64,000 bases of DNA from Micromonospora sp. CP22 (GTDB lineage Bacteria; Actinomycetota; Actinomycetes; Mycobacteriales; Micromonosporaceae). Location: the NCBI RefSeq assembly GCF_009712475.1, contig NZ_VCJO01000015.1, positions 41,084 to 105,083 on the forward strand, read 5' to 3'. The notes under the pieces are model-generated. The model was not told where the DNA came from, did not search any database, and saw only the letters and a program-made list of their open reading frames with translations. This document shows, piece by piece, positions 17,467 to 25,000 of this stretch (positions are counted from its first letter, which is position 1; each line of letters begins with the position of its first letter). The position numbers and the translations under genes were made by a program.

Positions 17467-17847
17467 ATGACGGATCGTGATCGACAACGACCGCTGGAGG
17501 AGCGCCCCGAGGCGATCGCGGCGGTCGAGGACGACAGCACCGTTCCTCAGCTCGTCACCGGAGGCGGAGCCGACCGGGACAATCCGGTGTTCGCCGAACC
17601 GGGTGAGCCGACCGAAAACGCACCGACCGAGAACATCATCGCCGACCCGTACGCCGCAGGGACCGGGGCGACGGGAACCGGCACCGGAGCCGCACCGGAC
17701 AACATCCGTACCGGCGCGGAGCAGCCCTGGGAGCCGGAGGATCTGGTGATGGCCCGGGGGCAGGATCTGACCGCCGAGAACATCGAGCGGGCGCGGCGTG
17801 ACCTGGAGGAGGTCGGTCGTGCCGCCATCGAGAGGACGGTGCCCTGA
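17467..17847 (+). CDS. small hypothetical protein
   Basis: A 126-aa protein, hydrophilic and mostly disordered, ending in a helical segment (LTAENIERARRDLEEVGRAAIERTV). No recognisable domain. ATG 17467 has GGAGG about ten bases upstream, and the coding bias is like its neighbours. It lies between two strong hairpins, so it is probably its own transcription unit. Confidence 0.65.
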   Translation: MTDRDRQRPLEERPEAIAAVEDDSTVPQLVTGGGADRDNPVFAEPGEPTENAPTENIIADPYAAGTGATGTGTGAAPDNIRTGAEQPWEPEDLVMARGQDLTAENIERARRDLEEVGRAAIERTVP

Positions 17848-17948
17848 TCCGCCTGCGCCACGGTGCGCCCTCGCCAGGACGGCGGTGGCCGGTTGCGGCG
17901 TACCGCACGTCAGGCGGGTGACGGCAACCGTGACGCAGGCGGCGCGAG

Positions 17949-17987
17949 GGGCCCCTGGTCCGACCGGTGCGGTCGGACCAGGGGCCC
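17949..17987. terminator. strong bidirectional terminator
   Basis: Perfect 17-bp arms (17949-17965 and 17971-17987) with a 5-nt loop. It sits between a plus-strand small gene and the minus-strand cellulase gene, which converge here, so it can stop both transcripts. Confidence 0.85.
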
Positions 17988-18045
17988 AGGTGACCTGCCG
18001 CCGCAGCGCCTCACCTACTGCCGGCGGCGGGTATGCCGGTACCCG

Positions 18046-19857
18046 TCAGGACAGCGGCGGGTAGGCGTTGGCCATCAGCTCGGCGAACTGCTCCGGGAAC
18101 CAGGCACCCGAGATCGGGGCGTTCGGCAGGGCGCCGCTCATGCTGTTGCCGTTGCGCTCGTTGCCCTCGTAGGTCGGGTCGCACATCCGGTCGAAGCCCT
18201 TGCCGTCGTTGTTCGGGATCTCCCGGCTGGAGCCGTCCGACTCACCCGGGGGCTTGATCCAGACGTACGCGTCGATACCCGACGCCGGCGCGGCCTTCGG
18301 CCGCTCGCCCATGCCCGCACCGGCCTGGTTGCACCAGTTGCCCTTGTGGATGCGGCGGTCGACCCGGCCACCCTCCACGTAGGCGTCCACGCTGGTCGTC
18401 GGGCCCGCGCTGGTGGGCCGGTCGCTGCCGCCCCAGCCGTTACGGGAGGTGTCGATCAGCATGCCGATGCTGCTGGGGAAGCCCTGCCGGACCAGTTCCT
18501 GACGGAACGCCTGAGCGAAGCTCTGCTCGTCGTTGTACTGATTCCAGTCGATCCAGTTGGACTGCCGCACCGTCTGCCCGTTCACCGAATCGGTGACCTT
18601 CACGTACGGCTCGATCAGGGCCGAGTAGTTCGCGGTGTTGGTGATGAAGCCGTGCACGTGGTTCACGGTGCTGCCGGAGGCCGTCGCGGCCTCCTTCAGG
18701 ATCTGGGCGGTCGGGGTGAAGTTGCTGTCCCAACCGAGCCAGCCGTGGTGCCCGGCGTCGACGTAGTTGTACACGTTCGAGAACGCGCCCAGCTTGGCCA
18801 GGGCGTAGCCGACACCCTGCACGTACGCGCCGTTCTCCTTCACCGTGTCGCACATCTCGGTGCCGCCGGCGTTACCGGTGGTGTTGGTCACCAGGTTCGG
18901 CAGCGAGTCGACCTCGATGACGTTGATGATCCGCAGGTTGCGGTACTTCGAGTCACCCTGGATCGCCGCGATCGGGTCGATGTACTCGGCCTTGTACCTC
19001 GGCAGCTCGTCGGCCTTCAGCTCACCGTTGGAGGCGAGCGCCGCGCAGTCGCGGCCCGGCAGGTTGTAGATGACGAACTGGATGTAGTCCGCGTTCTGCC
19101 GCAGCGCCTCGTCCAGGTGGTCCCGGATGCCCATCGGGCCGTTGGACTGGCTGTCCTCGGTGCCCTCGATCGCCGCGATCCGGTCGATCCACACCGCGGT
19201 CGAGATGTTCGACACCCGGTTGCCGCCGCTGACCGACTCGGCCTTGGCCTTCCACTCCGGGTTCACGTAGCCCGTGGCGTTCAGGTACGGGTTGTCCACC
19301 CTGGTGCCGGGGGGCGGCGGGCTCGTCGGCGGCGGGGAGCTGGGCGGCGGTTCGCTCGGCGGCGGGGAGCTGGGCGGCGGTTCGCTCGGCGGCGGGGAGC
19401 TGGGCGGCGGCGGGGTCGTCGGCGTGGTGCCGCCGTTGCAGGCCACACCGTTGACCGTGAACGAGGTGGGCTTCGGGTTGCTGCCGCTCCACGACCCGTT
19501 GAAGCCGATGTCCACGCTGGCGCCGGAGGCCAGGTTGCCGTTCCACGACTCGTTCTGCGCGGTCACGTTGCTGCCCGACTGGCTCCACCGGGCCGACCAG
19601 CCCTGCACGAGGCGCTGGTTGGAGTCGGGGAACGTGAAGCCGAGCGTCCAGCTACTGAGCGCGTCGCCGACGTTCCTGATCGAGATGTTGGCGGTGAAGC
19701 CGCCCTGCCAGTCATTGGTCGTGTACGTCACGTCGCACTGCGTCGCCGCGTGCGCCGCGGTCACGGGAAGCGTGACCAAACCGCCCGCGACCAGCGCGCT
19801 CGCGCCGGCCAGCGCGACGGCCCGGCGTCGGCCGGACAGCCTTCTCCACACATTCAT
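18046..19857 (-). CDS. secreted CBM2-GH6 cellobiohydrolase
   Basis: A 603-aa secreted cellulase. A signal peptide with twin Arg/Lys (RRLSGRRRAVALAGASALV) ends near AHA-A (about residue 37). A family 2 cellulose-binding module follows (CDVTYTTNDWQGGFTANISI to NGVAC), then a Pro/Ser linker, then a GH6 catalytic domain. GH6 motifs: VIYNLPGRDCAALAS with the catalytic-acid Asp, INVIEVDSLPNLV, DAGHHGWLGW, IDTSRNGWGG and DAYVWIKPPGESDG. The long active-site loops resemble exo-acting Cel6B-type enzymes, releasing cellobiose processively. ATG 19857 has AAGGAG nine bases upstream. A CebR-like box lies inside its apparent promoter. Confidence 0.93.
   Translation of the reverse strand: MNVWRRLSGRRRAVALAGASALVAGGLVTLPVTAAHAATQCDVTYTTNDWQGGFTANISIRNVGDALSSWTLGFTFPDSNQRLVQGWSARWSQSGSNVTAQNESWNGNLASGASVDIGFNGSWSGSNPKPTSFTVNGVACNGGTTPTTPPPPSSPPPSEPPPSSPPPSEPPPSSPPPTSPPPPGTRVDNPYLNATGYVNPEWKAKAESVSGGNRVSNISTAVWIDRIAAIEGTEDSQSNGPMGIRDHLDEALRQNADYIQFVIYNLPGRDCAALASNGELKADELPRYKAEYIDPIAAIQGDSKYRNLRIINVIEVDSLPNLVTNTTGNAGGTEMCDTVKENGAYVQGVGYALAKLGAFSNVYNYVDAGHHGWLGWDSNFTPTAQILKEAATASGSTVNHVHGFITNTANYSALIEPYVKVTDSVNGQTVRQSNWIDWNQYNDEQSFAQAFRQELVRQGFPSSIGMLIDTSRNGWGGSDRPTSAGPTTSVDAYVEGGRVDRRIHKGNWCNQAGAGMGERPKAAPASGIDAYVWIKPPGESDGSSREIPNNDGKGFDRMCDPTYEGNERNGNSMSGALPNAPISGAWFPEQFAELMANAYPPLS
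19326..19410 (-). repeat. 30-bp tandem repeat coding the Pro/Ser linker
   Basis: Almost three near-identical 30-bp units encode PPPSSPPPSE repeats between the cellulose-binding module and the GH6 domain. The repeat number is expected to vary between strains by slippage. Confidence 0.85.
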
Positions 19858-20094
19858 GCCACTGATCTCCTTGGGCGAGACCGGATCCGCGTACGGCCCG
19901 GCACGTGGCCCGAAGGACGTCCTCCGTGGGACGACCGCCGGTACCAACGGGATTCTTCGGAGCGCCCGACCCGGACGGGCGTTGGTGGTGGTGCGACGAC
20001 CGGTCTCACCGGTCGGCGGCTAGGTGGTCGTCCGGCGAACCGGATGCCCTCGACACCTGCCTACGCGGTGTGGCTCGGCTCACCGCGTGCAGCG

Positions 20095-20123
20095 ATTCTT
20101 GCATGGGAGCGCTTCCATGGCAA
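20095..20123 (-). promoter_or_regulatory. sigma-70-type promoter of the cellulase gene
   Basis: On the minus strand, TTGCCA (20123-20118, five of six matches to TTGACA) is followed after exactly 17 nt by AAGAAT (20100-20095, four of six to TATAAT). Transcription would start near 20088, leaving a leader of about 230 nt before the ATG. Inferred from sequence only. Confidence 0.55.
20104..20117. promoter_or_regulatory. CebR-like operator
   Basis: TGGGAGCGCTTCCA differs at one base from TGGGAGCGCTCCCA, the 14-bp palindrome known to bind CebR/CelR-type LacI repressors upstream of cellulase genes in Streptomyces and Thermobifida. It fills the spacer between the predicted -35 and -10, where bound repressor would block polymerase until cellobiose releases it. 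Confidence 0.75.
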
Positions 20124-20367
20124 TGGTTCGATATTTTCGAAACCCTACCGGGACAAATCCCCCACCACTTTCGCGGCTCCGAGCCGCGCGTGCCACCCGA
20201 CAGGCGGACGGGGCGCCCTTTCCGGTCGAGCAGCCCCACAGAACCCGGCATACCGAACTAATGCCAGAACACGAATCTTTCCCTGCATAAGTCATGAAAC
20301 GGTCTAACGTCGGTTCTGGCTCGGTTGTTGCCGGCCGCAGGACAACAGGGATGGAGTGACACAGGTC

Positions 20368-21354
20368 ATGGCTAAGAACATGCTGGGGAAGGTTGTTGCG
20401 GGTGCTGCCCTCGGCAGCGCCTCCCTGCTGGTGTTCGCGCCGGGGGTCGCGTACGCCGACGGCCAGTCAGACACGGACGACGGCAAGGTCTTCGCCAAGC
20501 CGCACGCCGTCAAGGCCGGCGAAGAGGTCAAGCTCGTGCAGATCTGCGGCGAGCCGCAGGAACAGCCCTTCGTCTGGTCCAAGGTCACCGGGAAGGTCAA
20601 GCTCACGCCGGCCCAGGGCCGCGACTCGCGGGGCGACCACGGCTGGGGGAACGGCGAACGCGGCGCGGACAGCGAAGGCTGGTCGGGCCACGAGCGTTCA
20701 CAGCCGGGCGAAGCCGAGTCCGGCAGCGGTTGGGGTGGCGGTGCCGCTGACGCCCGCGACGACTGGAAGGGCGAGGAGCACGGCCAGGACGCCGAGGGTG
20801 GCCGCGACAAGAAGGACTGGAAGCGCGAGGACGGCAAGGGCGAGGAGTCCGGAAGCGGCTGGTCGGGTCGGCACGAGAACGGCTCGGACTCCGCCGAACG
20901 CGACTGGTCCGGTGAACGCGACTGGTCGGGCGAGTCCAGCGGACACGACTGGTCCGGCGAGCGCGACTGGTCCGGCGAGTCCGGCGGACGCGACTGGTCG
21001 GGTGAGTCGGGTGAGCGTGACTGGTCGGGTGAGTCCGGCGAGCACGGCTGGTCGGGCAAGCGCGACCAGGCCGCCGACGAAGCCGACAGCTGGGAGCACA
21101 AGAAGGACTTCGTCTACTACGGCGAAGCCCGGGTGGCCCGGGACGCCAAGCCCGGCACGTACGAGCTGGAGGGCTCCTGCGGCACGGGCGAACTGGTCGT
21201 CCTGCCGCGCGGTGGGGTCGACGGCGGTGACGGTGGCATCGCCACCGGCGCCGACCGGGGCCTGGCCACGGCCGGGGCGAGCCTGGTCGGCGCCGCCGCA
21301 CTGGGTGGCCTCGTGCTGATGCGCCGTCGTCGGACCAGTGACTTCACGGCCTGA
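20368..21354 (+). CDS. secreted repeat-rich surface protein with C-terminal anchor
   Basis: A 328-aa exported protein. The signal peptide (GKVVAGAALGSASLLVFAPGVAYA) is cleaved near residue 30. A hydrophilic Gly/Ser/Asp/Glu-rich middle contains seven DWSGE-type repeats, then a short folded-looking part (ARVARDAKPGTYELEGSCGTGELVVLP). The end has the layout of a sortase substrate: LATAG, a hydrophobic helix (ASLVGAAALGGLVLM) and RRRR. LATAG departs from LAXTG at one position. The next gene is a sortase and overlaps its 3' end, so it is the likely anchoring enzyme. ATG 20368 preferred; GTG 20356 is possible. Confidence 0.75.
   Translation: MAKNMLGKVVAGAALGSASLLVFAPGVAYADGQSDTDDGKVFAKPHAVKAGEEVKLVQICGEPQEQPFVWSKVTGKVKLTPAQGRDSRGDHGWGNGERGADSEGWSGHERSQPGEAESGSGWGGGAADARDDWKGEEHGQDAEGGRDKKDWKREDGKGEESGSGWSGRHENGSDSAERDWSGERDWSGESSGHDWSGERDWSGESGGRDWSGESGERDWSGESGEHGWSGKRDQAADEADSWEHKKDFVYYGEARVARDAKPGTYELEGSCGTGELVVLPRGGVDGGDGGIATGADRGLATAGASLVGAAALGGLVLMRRRRTSDFTA
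20902..21060 (+). repeat. DWSGE tandem repeats
   Basis: Seven 6- or 9-residue units beginning DWSGE (the last GWSGK), coded by 18- and 27-bp units with scattered silent changes. Units alternate DWSGER and DWSGESxxx. They lie in the extracellular middle of the surface protein; the silent changes argue for selection on the peptide, not recent slippage alone. Confidence 0.85.
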
Positions 21355-22039
21355 CGCGACGACGAGACGGGCCGACGGCCGTCACGGGAGACCGTGGCGC
21401 GCCGTCGGTACCGCCGTCGTCGTCCTGCTCGCCATGCTGGGCTCCGGTCTGATCGGCGCCTCCCTCAAGACCACCGAGCCCGCACGCCCGCCGCAGCCGC
21501 TGGCGGGCACCACCGACCCGACCCCGGACAGCCCGTTCACCGAGGCCGACCTCGACCCGGCGACGCGGGCACCGACGGGCCTACCCCGCGCGACCCCCAC
21601 GATCATCAACATCCCCCGGATCGGTGTGCGGGCCAGCATCATGGCGCTCGGCACCAACCCGGACGGCACCGTCCAGGTACCTCCGCTCGACCAGGCGATG
21701 CTCGCCGGCTGGTACGAGCCCGGACCGAGCCCGGGCGAGTCGGGCAACGCGGTCATCGTCGGGCACGTCGACTCCGCCGCGATCGGACCTGCCGTCTTCT
21801 TCTCCCTGGGTGCCGTGCAGCCCGGCGACACCATCACCGTCGAACGGGCCGACGGCCGCACGGCGACCTTCCGGGTGGACTCGGTCGCGTCGTACCCGAA
21901 GAACTCCTTTCCCACCGAGCAGGTCTACGGCCCCACCGACCGACCGGGACTGCGGGTCGTCACCTGCGGCGGCCAGTTCGACGAGGCGACCGGCAACTAC
22001 CCCGACAACGTGATCGCCTTCGCCACCCTGACCCCCTGA
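21338..22039 (+). CDS. class F-type sortase
   Basis: A 233-aa membrane-anchored transpeptidase. One N-terminal helix (AVGTAVVVLLAMLGSGLIGASL) precedes the sortase beta-barrel: INIPRIGVRASIM, GNAVIVGHVDS with the catalytic His, and RVVTCGGQFD with the catalytic Cys. The catalytic Arg is likely in the C-terminal strand region but is not clear. Class F-type sortases are common in actinobacteria, with few known substrates. The GTG start lies 17 bp inside the end of the surface-protein gene, implying coupled expression with that probable substrate. Confidence 0.87.
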   Translation: MTSRPDATTRRADGRHGRPWRAVGTAVVVLLAMLGSGLIGASLKTTEPARPPQPLAGTTDPTPDSPFTEADLDPATRAPTGLPRATPTIINIPRIGVRASIMALGTNPDGTVQVPPLDQAMLAGWYEPGPSPGESGNAVIVGHVDSAAIGPAVFFSLGAVQPGDTITVERADGRTATFRVDSVASYPKNSFPTEQVYGPTDRPGLRVVTCGGQFDEATGNYPDNVIAFATLTP

Positions 22040-22068
22040 CCCGGTTGGGTGGCGGGGGTCAGGGTGGC
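22022..22068. terminator. bidirectional hairpin between sortase and gdh
   Basis: Perfect 14-bp arms (22022-22035 and 22055-22068). The left arm overlaps the last codons of the sortase gene and the right arm lies just past the gdh stop, so one compact hairpin serves two converging genes. Confidence 0.7.
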
Positions 22069-22076
22069 GGCGGGGA

Positions 22077-25000
22077 TCAGGTGGCGGCGGAGGTACGGAC
22101 GAGGGTGCGGATCTGGCGCAGGAGGACCGACAGGGCCGCCAGGTCCGCCCGGGACTCGTCGAACTCACCCATCGCCCGCTCGGCACGGTGGATCGAGGTG
22201 GCGTTCGACTGCTCCCACTGCTGGACCCGCTCCTGCGGCGAAAGGTCAGCCGACGTCGATTCGAGCACCTCCGCGGTGAGGGCGGCGAGCGCGGCATACA
22301 GGTCGTACCGCAGCGCCATCCGGGCCAGGGTCTGCCACCGGTCCTCCCGTGGCAACAGGGAGATCTTCGACAGCAGCGAGTCCACCCGGAACCGGTCCGA
22401 GAGCACGAAGTAGACCGAGGCGACCTCGTCGACGTCCCGCCCGGTGCCGGCGGCGGTCTCCACCACGTCCAGCAGGCCGAAGCTGTACATCAGGCGCGTG
22501 CTGAGCTCGGCCAACTCGCGCGGCACACCACGCTCGGTCAGGGAGTCGATGTGCGCGGCGATCGACTCACGCTCGCTGCCGTAGAAAAGCGTCTCCATCT
22601 TGGGCAGCAGCCGGGTGATGCCGTCGCGCAGCCGGGCGATCTCCGACGGCACGTCGATCGGCGAGCGGCGGTTGGTCACCAGCCACCGCACCGCCCGGTC
22701 GAGCAGCCGTCGGGTGTCGAGGTAGACGTTGGTCTGCAACTCCGGATCGATCCGGTTGTCCAGCGCCTCGACCTCGTCCCACAACCGCCGCAGGCCGAAG
22801 ACCTCCCGCACCACCACGTACGCCCGGATCACGTCCGCCGCCGTCGCGCCCGTCTCCTCGACCACCCGGAAGACGAACGAGATCCCGCCCCGGTTGATCG
22901 CCTCGTTGACCAGCTCGGTGGTCACGATGTCGCGGCGCAGCCGGTGCCGGTCCATCCGGTCGGCGAACCGCTCCCGCATCGGCGTCGGGAAGTAGTTGAC
23001 CAGCACCTCGCCGGTCCACTCCTCGTCCGGCAGCCGGTCCGCGAGGATCTCCTTCTCCAGGGCGATCTTCACGTACGCCAGCACGACGGCGAACTCCGGC
23101 GCGGTCAACCCGGTCTCGGTACGGACCGCCAGTTCCTCGTCCGTCGGCAACGCCTCCAGCGACCGGTTCAGCACACCCGCGCGCTCCAGCGCGGTGATCA
23201 TGCGGCGGTGCACCGGCAGCAGCGAGGTCGCCTGGGCCTGGGAGTTGTTGATCGCCCGCGCCTGGTCGTAGTTGTCCCGCAGCACCAGGGCGGCGACCTC
23301 GTCGGTCATCTGGGCGAGCAACTCGTCCCGCTCGGGCAGGGTCAGCTCGCCGTCGGCGACCGCGGTGTTCAGCAGGATCTTGATGTTCACCTCGTGGTCG
23401 GAGCAGTTCACCCCGGCCGCGTTGTCGATGAAGTCGGTGTAGATCCGGCCGCCCGCCTGGGCGTACTCGATCCGGCCGTGCTGGGTGAAGCCCAGGTTGC
23501 CGCCCTCACCGACCACCCGGCAGCGCAGGTTGCGGCCATCCACCCGGATCGCGTCGTTGGACTTGTCACCCACCTGGGCGTTGGTCTCGCTGGACGACTT
23601 GACGTAGGTGCCGATGCCACCGTTCCAGAACAGGTCGACCGGCGCGGTGAGGATCGCCTTCATCAGCTCCTGCGGGCTCAGCTGCTCGACGTCGTCGTCG
23701 AGCCCGAGCACGGTACGCACCTGCGGCGAGATCGGCACCGACTTCGCCGTACGCGGGAAGACCCCACCACCTTCGGAGATCAACTCGGCGTTGTAGTCCT
23801 CCCAGGTGGACCGGGCCAACCCGAACAGCCGCTTCCGCTCGGCGTACGAGGCTGCCGCGTCCGGATCCGGGTCGAGGAAGATGTGCCGATGGTCGAAGGC
23901 GGCCATCAACCGGATGTGCTGCGAGAGCAGCATGCCGTTACCGAACACGTCACCGGACATGTCGCCGACCCCGACCACGGTGAAGTCCTGGCTCTGGGTG
24001 TCATGCCCCAGCTCGCGGAAGTGCCGCTTGACCGACTCCCACGCGCCCCGGGCGGTGATGCCCATCTTCTTGTGGTCGTAACCGGCCGAACCACCGGAGG
24101 CGAAGGCGTCACCCAGCCAGAAATCGTGCGCCGTTGAGATCTCGTTGGCGGTGTCGGAGAAGGTCGCGGTGCCCTTGTCCGCCGCCACCACCATGTACGG
24201 GTCGTCGCCGTCGTGCCGGACCACGTCCTCCGGTGGCACGATCTCGCCGGCCACGATGTTGTCGGTGACGTCGAGCAGCGCGCCGACGAACTCCTTGTAG
24301 CAGGCCACCGCCTCGTCGCGGTCGCCCGGCTTCTGCTTGAGCACGAAGCCGCCCTTGGCGCCCACCGGCACGATCACGGCGTTCTTCACCATCTGCGCCT
24401 TGACCAGGCCGAGCACCTCGGTCCGGAAGTCCTCACGCCGGTCCGACCAGCGCAGGCCACCCCGGGCCACCGGCCCGAACCGCAGGTGCACACCCTCGAA
24501 CCGGGGCGAGTACACGAAGATCTCGTACTTGGGCCGGGGCGCGGGCAGCTCCGGTATCGCCTGCGGATCCAGCTTGAACGCCACGTACGGCTTGGGCCGC
24601 CCACCCACCGGCTTCTGATAGAAGCTGGTCCGCAGGGTGGCCTGGATCAGCGAGAGGTACGACCGCAGGATCCGGTCCTGGTCGAGGCTGGCCACGTCGT
24701 CGAGCCCGGCGTTGATCTCGGCGACCAACTCCGCGCCGTGCTGCTCGCGCTGCGCGGCGGTACGCGGGCCCGGCTCGAACCGCGCCTCGAACAGCTGCAC
24801 CAGCAGCGTGGCCAGGTGCGGATACGCGATGAACGTCGACTCCATGTAGTCCTGCGAGAACACCGTGCCGGTCTGGCGCAGGTACTTCGCGTACGCGCGC
24901 AGCACCACCACCTGACGCCAGGTCAGCCCGGCGCGCAGCACCAGCTCGTTGAAGCGGTCCACCTCGGCCTCGCCCCGCCACGCCGCCGCGAAGGCGTTCT

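Larger units (their letters stand above)
19858..20367. other. 510-bp intergenic region between the cellulase and the repeat-rich secreted protein
   Basis: Holds the cellulase promoter and operator (20095-20123) and a long cellulase leader of roughly 230 nt. The remainder, more A/T-rich from 20240 to 20340, probably contains the promoter of the divergent secreted-protein gene, but I cannot place it with confidence. Open frames here run antisense or are unsupported. Confidence 0.6.

Noticed and set aside
17863..20307. 814-codon open frame on the plus strand across the cellulase gene
   Set aside because: It is antisense to a clear CBM2-GH6 gene and shows the Val/Arg/Gly-rich composition of frames opposite high-GC coding DNA; no family motif.
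20902..21060. Regular repeats considered as a CRISPR array
   Set aside because: Units are in frame, contiguous, without spacers, and encode DWSGE peptides.
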